Below are positions 18,592-26,845 of a stretch of 64,000 nt of DNA, one piece after another. A program made the translations under genes and the position numbers. Position 1 is the first letter of the stretch, and each line of letters starts with the position of its first letter. The stretch covers positions 5,061,001 to 5,125,000 of the forward strand of contig NZ_CP034448.1 of assembly GCF_003952465.1 (NCBI RefSeq). Reading direction: 5' to 3'. The DNA comes from Mesorhizobium sp. M1B.F.Ca.ET.045.04.1.1. GTDB taxonomy: Bacteria; Pseudomonadota; Alphaproteobacteria; Rhizobiales; Rhizobiaceae. Under the pieces are notes generated by a model. The model was given only the letters and a program-made list of their open reading frames with translations, had not been told where the DNA came from and did not search any database.

Positions 18592-18670
18592 TTTTAACGA
18601 CCGGCAGGCCGGCCAGCACGGCCATGCATTGATGCCGCCTTGCGGCGTCCAAGCAACGAGAGGCACTGGA

Positions 18671-19711
18671 ATGACCAAATACAAGCTCGAGTATATCTGG
18701 CTCGACGGATACGTCCCGACCCCCAGCCTGCGCGGCAAGACCCAGATCAAGGAGTTTGCCGAGTTCCCGACGCTCGAGCAGCTGCCGCTGTGGGGCTTCG
18801 ACGGCTCCTCAACGAACCAGGCCGAGGGCCACAGCTCCGACTGCGTGCTCAAGCCCGTCGCCGTCTATCCAGATCCAGCCCGCACCAATGGCGTGCTGGT
18901 CATGTGCGAAGTCATGATGCCCGACGGCGTGACGCCGCATGTCTCCAACAAGCGCGCCACCATCCTCGATGACGAAGGCGCCTGGTTCGGCTTCGAGCAG
19001 GAGTATTTCTTCTACAAGGACGGCCGTCCGCTCGGCTTCCCCGAGAGCGGCTATCCGGCACCGCAGGGCCCGTACTACACCGGCGTCGGCTACAAGAATG
19101 TCGGCGATGTCGCCCGCAAGATCGTCGAGGAGCATCTCGACCTCTGCCTGGCCGCCGGCATCAACCATGAAGGCATCAACGCCGAAGTGGCGAAGGGCCA
19201 GTGGGAATTCCAGATCTTCGGCAAGGGCTCCAAGAAGGCCGCCGACCAGATGTGGATGGCGCGCTACCTGCTTCTGCGCTTGACCGAGCAGTACGGCATC
19301 GACATCGAGTTCCACTGCAAGCCGCTCGGCGACACCGACTGGAACGGCTCGGGCATGCACTGCAACTTCTCCACCACCTATATGCGTGAAGTCGGCGGCA
19401 AGGCCTATTTCGAGGCGCTGATGGCCCAGTTCGATAAGAACCTGATGGACCACATCGCCGTCTACGGCCCGGACAACGACAAGCGCCTGACCGGCAAGCA
19501 CGAGACCGCGCCGTGGAATAAGTTCTCCTACGGCGTCGCCGACCGCGGCGCCTCGATCCGCGTGCCGCACTCCTTCGTCAAGAACGACTACAAGGGCTAT
19601 CTGGAAGATCGTCGCCCGAACTCGCAGGGCGACCCCTACCAGATCGCCTCGCAGGTCCTGAAGACGATCTCGCAGGTCCCGACCGACGCGAAGGTCTCGG
19701 CGGCCGCCTGA
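18671..19711 (+). CDS. glnII: Glutamine synthetase type II (eukaryotic-like)
   Basis: The enzyme forms glutamine from glutamate, ammonia and ATP. The 346-residue product begins MTKYKLEYIWLDGYVPTPSLRGKTQIKEF and has the GS signature LWGFDGSSTNQAEGHSSD. NHEGINAEVAKGQWEFQ and the ATP-site region TGKHETAPWNKFSYGVADRGASIRVP follow. The length and motifs place it in the GSII class found in rhizobia and plants, which is not adenylylated. A sigma-54 promoter lies upstream and a strong terminator downstream, so it is a single-gene unit switched on by nitrogen limitation. Confidence 0.97.
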   Translation: MTKYKLEYIWLDGYVPTPSLRGKTQIKEFAEFPTLEQLPLWGFDGSSTNQAEGHSSDCVLKPVAVYPDPARTNGVLVMCEVMMPDGVTPHVSNKRATILDDEGAWFGFEQEYFFYKDGRPLGFPESGYPAPQGPYYTGVGYKNVGDVARKIVEEHLDLCLAAGINHEGINAEVAKGQWEFQIFGKGSKKAADQMWMARYLLLRLTEQYGIDIEFHCKPLGDTDWNGSGMHCNFSTTYMREVGGKAYFEALMAQFDKNLMDHIAVYGPDNDKRLTGKHETAPWNKFSYGVADRGASIRVPHSFVKNDYKGYLEDRRPNSQGDPYQIASQVLKTISQVPTDAKVSAAA

Positions 19712-19759
19712 TCCTCTTATCGGCACGGGCTGCAGGTCCGCGGCGTGACGTGAATGACA

Positions 19760-19796
19760 AAAAAAGCCCCGGTGGGAAAAACGCCGGGGCTTTTTG
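19760..19796 (+). terminator. Terminator of glnII
   Basis: The stem AAAAAGCCCCGG / CCGGGGCTTTTT with a purine-rich loop, followed by GCG, lies about 50 nt after the glnII stop. Confidence 0.9.
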
Positions 19797-19854
19797 CGTG
19801 GGGATCGGTGAGAGTTCCGCCGCGCAGCGGTCAGTCGGCGATGACGCCACCAGA

Positions 19855-19957
19855 GCAATTCCAGGAAAAGTGTGTAACGGTTTTCCGTCCGGAATTGCGT
19901 AAAAACACAAAAGAGAGAGCGGTTCGGCGTTTCCGTGAAACGGTGAACCGCTCTACG
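19855..19957. repeat. Composite palindromic repeat, family B plus module C
   Basis: A family B unit (GCAATTCC at 19855, GGAATTGC near 19891) is followed by a second palindrome. The arms of that palindrome are AGAGCGGTTC (19916-19925) and GAACCGCTCT (19945-19954), with an inner GTTTC/GAAAC pair. The same two-part element appears in reverse orientation at 38361-38459. It lies in the convergent gap between glnII and glnA. Confidence 0.85.
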
Positions 19958-20014
19958 ATCTCGTGCGGCATGCCAGGAGTGCGGTTGCCGCCATGGGGCG
20001 GCGAAATAGAGCAA

Positions 20015-20048
20015 ATGAAAGCCCTTGGAAGCTTTCCCTTCCAAGGGC
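20015..20048 (-). terminator. Terminator of glnBA
   Basis: GCCCTTGGAAG and CTTCCAAGGGC form an 11-bp stem with a 6-nt loop. On the minus strand it is followed by TTTCATTTGC. It lies about 25 nt after the glnA stop. Confidence 0.85.
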
Positions 20049-20072
20049 TGAATTTTCTATTCGATCAAAGTT

Positions 20073-21482
20073 TTAGACCGAATAGTACATGTCGTACTCG
20101 ACCGGGTGCGGGGTCATTTCGAAGCGCATGACCTCGGCCATTTTCAGCTCGATGTAAGAGTCGATCTGGTCGTCGTCGAAGACGCCGCCGGCCTTCAGGA
20201 AGCCGCGGTCCTTGTCGAGGCTCTGCAGCGCTTCGCGCAGCGAGCCGCAGACGGTCGGGATCTTCTTCAATTCCTTCGGCGGCAGGTCGTAGAGATCCTT
20301 GTCCATCGGCTGCCCGGGATGAATCTTGTTCTTGATGCCGTCGAGGCCCGCCATCAGCATGGCGGCGAAGCCGAGATAGGGGTTCGCGCCCGGATCGGGG
20401 AAGCGGACCTCGACGCGCTTCGACTTCGGCGACGAGCCGAACGGAATGCGGCAGGAGGCCGAGCGGTTGCGCGCCGAATAGGCGAGCAGCACCGGCGCTT
20501 CGTAACCCGGCACCAGACGCTTGTAGGAGTTGGTCAGCGGGTTGGTGAAGGCGTTGATCGCCTTGGCGTGCTTGATGATGCCGCCGATATAGAACAGGCA
20601 GGTCTCCGACAGGCCGGCATATTCGTTGCCGGCGAAGGTCGGCTTGCCGCCCTTCCAGATCGACTGGTGGACGTGCATGCCCGAGCCGTTGTCGCCGAAC
20701 ACCGGCTTCGGCATGAAGGTGGCCGTCTTGCCATAGGCATTGGCGACCTGGTGCACGACATACTTGTAGATCAGCATCTTGTCGGCGTTTCGCACCAGCG
20801 TGTCGAACTTGATGCCGAGCTCGTGCTGGGCGGCGGCGACCTCGTGGTGATGCTTCTCGACGCGCACGCCCATCTCGGCAAGCACGGTCAGCATCTCGGA
20901 GCGCATGTCCTGGCAGGAATCGACCGGCGGCACAGGGAAATAGCCGCCCTTGATGCGCGGACGGTGGCCGAGATTGCCCGTCTCGTAGTCGGTGTCGTCG
21001 TTGGACGGCAGCTCGGTCGAGTCGAGGCGGAAACCGGTGTTGTAGGGATCGACCTTGTACTTGACGTCGTCGAACACGAAGAACTCGGCTTCCGGGCCGA
21101 CATAGACGGTGTCGCCGATGCCTTCCGACTTCATGTAGGCCTCGGCCTTCTTGGCGGTGCCGCGCGGGTCGCGGTTATAGGCCTCGCCGGATACCGGATC
21201 GAGGATGTCGCACAGGATGACCATGGTCGACTGGGCAAAGAACGGATCCATGTGGACGGTATCCGTGTCCGGCATCAGCACCATGTCGGACTCGTTGATC
21301 GCCTTCCAGCCGGCGATCGAGGAGCCGTCGAACATCACGCCGTCGGCGAACATGTCTTCCTCGACTTCGACGACATCCATCGTCACATGCTGCAGCTTGC
21401 CCCGCGGATCGGTGAAGCGCAGGTCGACGAACTTCACGTCGTTGTCCTTGATCTGCTTCATGATGTCTTTGGCTGTCGTCAT
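20073..21482 (-). CDS. glnA: Glutamine synthetase type I
   Basis: GSI is the dodecameric enzyme that incorporates ammonia into glutamate. The 469-residue product has the expected length and starts MTTAKDIMKQIKDNDVKFVDLRFTDPRGKLQH. It has MFDGSSIAGW, then the ATP-site motif KPVFGDNGSGMHVHQS, and the adenylylation region DLYDLPPKE, whose tyrosine lies near residue 400. The last motif indicates control by the GlnE adenylyltransferase. It is downstream of glnB with a 60-nt gap holding an AGGGATAC ribosome-binding site, so the two form a glnBA operon. Confidence 0.98.
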   Translation of the reverse strand: MTTAKDIMKQIKDNDVKFVDLRFTDPRGKLQHVTMDVVEVEEDMFADGVMFDGSSIAGWKAINESDMVLMPDTDTVHMDPFFAQSTMVILCDILDPVSGEAYNRDPRGTAKKAEAYMKSEGIGDTVYVGPEAEFFVFDDVKYKVDPYNTGFRLDSTELPSNDDTDYETGNLGHRPRIKGGYFPVPPVDSCQDMRSEMLTVLAEMGVRVEKHHHEVAAAQHELGIKFDTLVRNADKMLIYKYVVHQVANAYGKTATFMPKPVFGDNGSGMHVHQSIWKGGKPTFAGNEYAGLSETCLFYIGGIIKHAKAINAFTNPLTNSYKRLVPGYEAPVLLAYSARNRSASCRIPFGSSPKSKRVEVRFPDPGANPYLGFAAMLMAGLDGIKNKIHPGQPMDKDLYDLPPKELKKIPTVCGSLREALQSLDKDRGFLKAGGVFDDDQIDSYIELKMAEVMRFEMTPHPVEYDMYYSV

Positions 21483-21542
21483 GTCATGTATCCCTGTGTG
21501 ATGACGTTTTTTGATGATGACGGTTCAGAAAGATGGATGGCG

Positions 21543-21881
21543 TCAGACGGCGTCCATGCCGGTCTCGCCGGTGCGGATGCGGACGACTTCCTCGATGTTG
21601 GAGACGAAGATCTTGCCGTCGCCGATGCGGCCGGTCTGCGCCGCCTTGCGGATGGCTTCGATGGCGCCTTCGACGGCATCGTCGCCGAGCACCACCTCGA
21701 TCTTCACCTTGGGCAGGAAGTCGACGACATATTCGGCACCCCGATAGAGTTCGGTGTGGCCCTTCTGCCGGCCAAAGCCTTTGGCCTCGGTAACGGTGAT
21801 GCCCTGCAGTCCGGCCTCCTGAAGCGCTTCCTTCACTTCGTCCAGCTTGAATGGCTTGATGATCGCTTCGATTTTTTTCAT
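21543..21881 (-). CDS. glnB: Nitrogen regulatory protein PII
   Basis: PII senses 2-oxoglutarate, ATP/ADP and, through uridylylation, glutamine; it signals to NtrB and GlnE. The start at 21881 gives the normal 112 residues beginning MKKIEAIIKPFKLDEVKEAL. Y51 lies in the T-loop ELYRGAEYVVDFLPK, the uridylylation site, and the C-terminus GDGKIFVSNIEEVVRIRTGETG is the second PII signature. It is the first gene of glnBA, with a sigma-54 promoter 62 nt upstream. The link to glnA marks it as GlnB rather than the amtB-linked GlnK. Confidence 0.97.
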   Translation of the reverse strand: MKKIEAIIKPFKLDEVKEALQEAGLQGITVTEAKGFGRQKGHTELYRGAEYVVDFLPKVKIEVVLGDDAVEGAIEAIRKAAQTGRIGDGKIFVSNIEEVVRIRTGETGMDAV

Positions 21882-22227
21882 GTAGAAAGTGGCCTCCACT
21901 GCCAAAGAGACGGGTTGTGCGCCCCGCTTGCGCCTCCATCAAGCACGAAGCGTGCCAATTCCAGGTTGTTGGAGACGGTATCGGGCGATTCAGATGCCAT
22001 GCAGCACCCGGATGCAAATTCGCGTCATCGGCTGCATTGGATGCGTCATCGACGCCCAAAGCCTATACATCGCTCCTCCATCCGTCTGCGCAAAATTTGG
22101 GCATATAGCGCAATTTGCAGGCAGATTCCCCTCCAGGCGCCGCCGCTTTGGACTGGCATTCGGCCGCTGCTGTTTGCTTCGAACCGCAAATCGGACAATG
22201 CTTGATCGGATGGAGATCGGCAATCCC
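21882..22227. other. Divergent intergenic region glnB | nnrDE
   Basis: This 346-bp gap holds the sigma-54 promoter of glnBA near its left end. The rest probably contains activator sites for glnBA and the promoter of the NAD(P)HX repair gene. Several TGCA-containing words occur between 22000 and 22050, but none forms a convincing NtrC palindrome. No gene or RNA structure is evident. Confidence 0.5.
21943..21957 (-). promoter_or_regulatory. Sigma-54 promoter of glnBA
   Basis: On the minus strand TGGCACG, four bases, then GTGC matches the sigma-54 consensus at all strongly conserved positions except that the first base of the -12 TTGC is G. It lies 62 nt before glnB. glnB promoters in rhizobia are known to use sigma-54 and NtrC. 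Confidence 0.8.
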
Positions 22228-23754
22228 ATGCACAATGAACTTCTTTCACCGGCCGAAATGGCCAAGGCTGACCGACTGGCGATCGCGGAAGGTCCGCTCG
22301 ACGGCTACGGGTTGATGCGCCGAGCCGGCGCGGCGGTCGCGGCCGAGGTCCTGGCACGCTATCCGGCGGCGACACGGGTGCACGTGCTGTGTGGCCCCGG
22401 CAACAATGGCGGCGACGGTTATGTCGTGGCGCGGCTGCTCCAAGAGAGCGGCGTCGACGTCGCGATGTGGGTGTCAGGCGAGCCGCGGGCAGGCGGCGAC
22501 GCCGCGCTTGCCGCGGCCGACTGCCCGCTCGAGCGTCGACCGCTGTCCGCCTTCGCCGCCGAGCCCGGCACGCTCGTGGTCGACGCGCTGTACGGCGCAG
22601 GGCTCTCAAAGCCGCTTTCGGGCGACGCCGCCAGGGCGGTGCAGGTCGTGACGAATCTCGGCTTGCCGGTCGTCGCTGTAGACCTGCCTTCCGGCGTTTC
22701 CGGCGAAAGCGGCGATATCCTCGGCAGCGCGTTCCGCGCGGCCACGACCGTGACCTTCGCGCGAAAAAAGCCCGGACATCTGCTTTTGCCTGGCCGCGAG
22801 CAATGCGGCGAGATCGTGCTTGCAGACATCGGCATCGGTGACGAAGTCATCGCCCGGATCGCGCCGCGAACCTTCGAGAACGGGCCGGCACTCTGGCTGG
22901 CCACCTTTCCGGTCCCGGCTGTCGATGCGCACAAATACAGGCGGGGCCATGCGAGCGTCTTTTCCGGCGGACCTTCCGCGACAGGTGCCGCGCGCTTGTC
23001 GGCGCTGGCGGCCGCAAGAAGCGGGGCAGGGGCGGTTACAGTTCTGTCGCCGGCGAACGCCATGCAGGTGAACGCCGCCCATCTGACCTCGATCATGCTG
23101 CGCAAGGCCGATGCGGCTGCCGATCTCGGCGCTTTCCTCACCGATCGCCGCCCTTCGTCCTTTGTGCTCGGCCCGGGGTTTGGCGTCGGCGAAAAGGCGC
23201 GCGATTTTGCCCTTGCGCTGCTCGGCGCCGGGCAAGCGTGGGACACCGGCGTTGAAGGGCTGGTGCTCGACGCCGACGGCATCACCTCGTTTCGCGACGA
23301 GCCTGAGACACTGTTCCAGGCGGCCCGCGGATCCGGCGCGCCGGCGCTGGTGATGACGCCGCATGAGGGTGAACTCGGCCGGCTGTTCCCTGACATCGCG
23401 GACGACAAGGCGCTTTCGAAACTCGCCAAGGCGCGAGCGGCGGCGGCACGGGCCAATGCCACCGTCATCTACAAGGGGGCCGATACGGTGATCGCCGCGC
23501 CGGATGGCCGCGCTGCCATCAACAGCAACGGCGCGCCATGGCTCGCCACCGCGGGCTCCGGCGATGTGTTGGCAGGGATCATCGCCGGGCTGCTGGCTCA
23601 GGGTATGCCGGCGTTCGAAGCGGCCTGCGCTGCCGTCTGGGTTCATGCCGAAGCCGGCAGCCGGTTCGGACCCGGACTGATCGCTGAAGATTTGCCTTTG
23701 GCCATGGTGCCTGTGCTGCGCGAGTTGGTGGAAAGCGGGATGGCCGCCCGATGA
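22228..23754 (+). CDS. nnr: Bifunctional NAD(P)HX epimerase / ADP-dependent NAD(P)HX dehydratase
   Basis: This enzyme repairs hydrated NADH and NADPH. The N-terminal YjeF_N epimerase domain (about 1-215) has the motif HVLCGPGNNGGDGYVVARLL and DALYGAGLSKPLSGDAARAV. The C-terminal ribokinase-like dehydratase (about 230-508) has VLGPGFGVGEKA, MTPHEGELGRLFP and the catalytic region WLATAGSGDVLAGIIAGLLAQG. I chose the ATG at 22228 (MHNELLSPAEMAKADRL), which gives 508 residues; ATGs at 22198 and 22210 are possible. Its stop overlaps the start of the following exported-protein gene. Confidence 0.94.
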   Translation: MHNELLSPAEMAKADRLAIAEGPLDGYGLMRRAGAAVAAEVLARYPAATRVHVLCGPGNNGGDGYVVARLLQESGVDVAMWVSGEPRAGGDAALAAADCPLERRPLSAFAAEPGTLVVDALYGAGLSKPLSGDAARAVQVVTNLGLPVVAVDLPSGVSGESGDILGSAFRAATTVTFARKKPGHLLLPGREQCGEIVLADIGIGDEVIARIAPRTFENGPALWLATFPVPAVDAHKYRRGHASVFSGGPSATGAARLSALAAARSGAGAVTVLSPANAMQVNAAHLTSIMLRKADAAADLGAFLTDRRPSSFVLGPGFGVGEKARDFALALLGAGQAWDTGVEGLVLDADGITSFRDEPETLFQAARGSGAPALVMTPHEGELGRLFPDIADDKALSKLAKARAAAARANATVIYKGADTVIAAPDGRAAINSNGAPWLATAGSGDVLAGIIAGLLAQGMPAFEAACAAVWVHAEAGSRFGPGLIAEDLPLAMVPVLRELVESGMAAR

Positions 23755-25757
23755 CGCGGCTGTCGATCCTCGTCGCGGTCGCCGCCATTACTGTCTTTGG
23801 CGCGCGGGCGGTTCATGCCGCCAGTCGTACAGTCACGATCGTGGACGATCCGCACGTGCTCGCCGCGCTCGATGCCAAGGGCTTCGGCTTCGCCGGCATC
23901 TTCGGTGCCGGCGGCAAGGACGACCTGAAAACGCTCTACGACGCGGCGCCGGCTTACCACGCCATCATCGACATCGTGTCCGCCGACGTCGCGGGACTCC
24001 GCGCCGACGTGAAGGCCGGCGGCCGGCCGCTCTATGAAGTCACCGACCGCAATGTCGGCCGCATCATCGACATGCGCTGGCTGAAGACCAACGCCGCGCG
24101 CTTCCGCCTCGTCGGCGTCGTCAACCGGCTCGACCGGCGCGACTTCGCGGAACTCGGCAAGGAGCCTGGCTGCGGCGAGGTGCGTTTCGTCTACCGCCTT
24201 GCCTATAGTTTCAAGAAGAGCGGCAAGGTTTTGGCCTCGCGGCTGCCGTTCAACTTCAATGCCGTCTACCGCGTCGCTGCGGACGCCGACGGCGGCTGTA
24301 CCGGTGCTGCCGGACGGTGGACGCCCCAGCTCGACGAGGCGGTCGATGCCGGCTGGCTGACCGGCGGACCGCTGGAAAAACCGAGCCTCTCCTTCAAGCA
24401 GCTCGAACTCAACGCCGAGGTGGTGCGCTTTCCTTCCGGCCAGGAGACCGAGTTCGGCGGGCAGGCCGCCTATCTCATGCGGATCTTCAGCATCGACGGG
24501 GCAGCCGTCAGCGCGAAGCCGCTGGAAAACACGCCCGACACCGCACGCATTGCGGAAGACGCACAGTTGAAAGCAAAACTTGCCGACTATGTCCGCGCCA
24601 ATGCTGCGGCGGTCGATCTCGGCGTCTACGAAATCCCGGATGAATTCCTGGCGAAGAAAGTCATCTCGTGGTCGACCTTCGGCAGCGCCAGGCAGGCCAA
24701 CCATTCGTTCACGCCGCTCATCGACCCGGAAGAGTTTGCCGACCTCGACTATTCGAAGTTTTCACTGGCGCGCACGCCGGAAGCCTTGGTCGAACGGCTC
24801 GACAACGGCGCCTGCCAGGGCTGCCATCAGGCGGGCTCGACCGCTGGTTTCCATTTCATCGGGCTCGACGACGGCACGACCTCGCCGCTCAACCGCATCG
24901 AGGTCGGCATCTCGCCGCATCTCCATGCCGAGATCCCGCGCCGCGAAGCGTGGCTCCAGGCAACGGCCGAGGGCAAGGAGCCCAACCGATTTCGCCCGCT
25001 GTCCTTCGCGCCGCCGGCGGTCTGGAAAGACACCGGCGAGGTCGCCTATGCGCCGGCAGAAACCGCGATGCCATGCCTGGTGCCGGAAGACGCCGCTCGC
25101 TTTGGCAACAGTTGGCAATGCGGAAGCGGCACGATTTGCACGCCGATCGCGACTGCGTCAGGAGTGCGAACAAAACTCGCGCAATGCCTGCTGCCCAAGG
25201 ACAGTCCCGCGATGTTTTCCGGCCATCCCTGCCTGACCGGCACCATTGCCAGCAACGCCGCGCAGCCCTTCAACGACCGCTACAAGATCACCGGCCAGTT
25301 CGCGGCCTTTGCGCCGGCGATTTCGCGCACCGCCTATACCTGCCGTCCACCCAAGATCGGTGTTCCAGGCGGCTTCGCCTATCGCGGCTGCGACGCTAAG
25401 GATCTGGCCTTCTCCGCCTTCAAGGCCGGCAGGCCGATGCCGAGCGAAATCTGCGGCCTGGTCGGCGGCAAGAAGTTCGACATCTGCGTGGCGACCAACA
25501 ATTTCGACCAGTGTTTCGGCGGCGCCGTCAATCGCGGCAACCGCCCGGCCTGCTCGGCCGAGCATTTCTGCCGCGAGGACTATATGTGCCAGTCGCTGCC
25601 GTCCGACACGCCGGGCGCGGCCAAGGTCAAGGGCATCGGCTTCTGCTCGCCGACCTACTTTCTGTTCCAGATGCGCATCGACAACCATGCGACGCCTTGG
25701 GCGAGTGCCGAGCGCGCGACCATGGGGGCGGGCTTTGGCGCGCCGGAAGAGAAGTAG
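23751..25757 (+). CDS. Exported cysteine-rich protein with CxxCH motif, function unknown
   Basis: The 668-residue protein has a signal peptide (about 1-23, ending VHAAS). It contains 18 cysteines and one CQGCH motif at 355-359, which could bind covalent heme c. Fourteen of the cysteines crowd into residues 442-632, suggesting a disulfide-stabilised C-terminal domain. Residues 24-350 form a domain with few cysteines, containing FRLVGVVNRLDRRDF and CGEVRFVYRLAY. I do not recognise the family. The start overlaps the nnr stop by 4 nt (ATGA), so the two are translationally coupled although one is cytoplasmic and the other exported. No cytochrome partner lies nearby. Confidence 0.75.
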   Translation: MTRLSILVAVAAITVFGARAVHAASRTVTIVDDPHVLAALDAKGFGFAGIFGAGGKDDLKTLYDAAPAYHAIIDIVSADVAGLRADVKAGGRPLYEVTDRNVGRIIDMRWLKTNAARFRLVGVVNRLDRRDFAELGKEPGCGEVRFVYRLAYSFKKSGKVLASRLPFNFNAVYRVAADADGGCTGAAGRWTPQLDEAVDAGWLTGGPLEKPSLSFKQLELNAEVVRFPSGQETEFGGQAAYLMRIFSIDGAAVSAKPLENTPDTARIAEDAQLKAKLADYVRANAAAVDLGVYEIPDEFLAKKVISWSTFGSARQANHSFTPLIDPEEFADLDYSKFSLARTPEALVERLDNGACQGCHQAGSTAGFHFIGLDDGTTSPLNRIEVGISPHLHAEIPRREAWLQATAEGKEPNRFRPLSFAPPAVWKDTGEVAYAPAETAMPCLVPEDAARFGNSWQCGSGTICTPIATASGVRTKLAQCLLPKDSPAMFSGHPCLTGTIASNAAQPFNDRYKITGQFAAFAPAISRTAYTCRPPKIGVPGGFAYRGCDAKDLAFSAFKAGRPMPSEICGLVGGKKFDICVATNNFDQCFGGAVNRGNRPACSAEHFCREDYMCQSLPSDTPGAAKVKGIGFCSPTYFLFQMRIDNHATPWASAERATMGAGFGAPEEK

Positions 25758-25762
25758 ACCGG

Positions 25763-26833
25763 TCAGGCGCCTTGCAGGCGGGGAGTGTGCGCCACAGCGT
25801 CCGCCAGGGCCGCAAGCACCCGTTCCTCACTGACACCGCGCGTATCCCGGACCCAACTCGGCGTCGATACCGGCGGCTCTAGAAACCGGACGTGGTCGTT
25901 CACGGGCGCGGTTTCATAAGACCGGTTTGATCCGAAGATGAGCACGCACGGTCCCCTCAAAGCCGCTGCCGCATGGCAGATTCCGCCATCGACGCCGAGA
26001 AAGACGGTCGAGGCGGCGATCTGGCACATGGCGTCGGCGATGTCGGGAGTCGATGTGAAATCCACTGCCTCCGGAAGCGCTGCTCTGATTCGGGCCGCGG
26101 CCTCGCGCTCGCGAGGGCCGCCGACGATCCAGACCGACCAGCCGCGCCTGGCGTGATCCTTGGCGATCGATATGAAACGCTCCGCCGGCCATGAACGGAA
26201 GTTGCTGAATTCCGAAGTGTAAAGCGCCAGTGCCGGTCTTGCCGCGTCGATCCCATGCCGGACGCGCCAAGCTGAGAGATCCTCGGGTGGAACCACCATT
26301 CGCGGTTGGGGCAACTGCATATCGCCGCCGGGCTGTTCACCCAACATGGCGACGGCGCAGACCTGCTCGAACAACCTGGTCTTGCGCGGTCCGAAGGCCA
26401 CCATAGCTCGCAGCCATCCGGCCGGCAGCCGGTTGACGATGCCGAACTGGAGCTCGCGCGGATAGCCGATGCGCTCGGGAATGCCCGCCAGCCATGGCAC
26501 CAGGGCCGCCTTGGTGCTGCTGGTGAGCAGATAGGCCGTCTGATAGTTCTCGTGACGGAGTTCACGCGCCAGGCGCGCCCGTTCCCTGAGGCCGGGACTC
26601 CAGTGCCTTTCGACTATCCAAGCTTTCCGGACATGCGGCATCAATCGCGCTAGCGGCGCGGCGATCGGCGAGGTGACGACATCGATCGGGTGCCCGGGAA
26701 ACCTCGCTGCTATGATTTGGATTGCCGAGTGGCAGCGGATGAAGTCGCCGATTGCCGGCAAGCAGAAGACGAGAATGGGGCGCAATGCGCGATACCTTTT
26801 CGATCCGACACAGCCGCAGCGGACGGCCGGCAC
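25763..26833 (-). CDS. Glycosyltransferase family 9 (heptosyltransferase-like)
   Basis: The product, up to 356 residues, has the family 9 opening ILVFCLPAIGDFIRCHSAIQIIAARFPGHPIDVVTSP. The C-terminal half has FRSWPAERFISIAKDH, VWIVGGPRE and STVFLGVDGGICHAAAALRGPCVLIFGSN, the nucleotide-sugar binding region of ADP-heptose:LPS transferases. GTG at 26833 is the longest start; an in-frame TTG 16 codons later is an alternative. It lies 12 nt after a family 4 glycosyltransferase on the same strand, so the two probably make part of a surface glycan. The stop is 5 nt from the convergent exported-protein gene. Confidence 0.85.
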   Translation of the reverse strand: MPAVRCGCVGSKRYRALRPILVFCLPAIGDFIRCHSAIQIIAARFPGHPIDVVTSPIAAPLARLMPHVRKAWIVERHWSPGLRERARLARELRHENYQTAYLLTSSTKAALVPWLAGIPERIGYPRELQFGIVNRLPAGWLRAMVAFGPRKTRLFEQVCAVAMLGEQPGGDMQLPQPRMVVPPEDLSAWRVRHGIDAARPALALYTSEFSNFRSWPAERFISIAKDHARRGWSVWIVGGPREREAAARIRAALPEAVDFTSTPDIADAMCQIAASTVFLGVDGGICHAAAALRGPCVLIFGSNRSYETAPVNDHVRFLEPPVSTPSWVRDTRGVSEERVLAALADAVAHTPRLQGA

Positions 26834-26845
26834 GCCGGTTCCTTG

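Noticed and set aside
21960..22100. NtrC binding sites upstream of glnBA
   Set aside because: Only scattered TGCA words are seen; no TGCACC-N5-GGTGCA-like palindrome is convincing.
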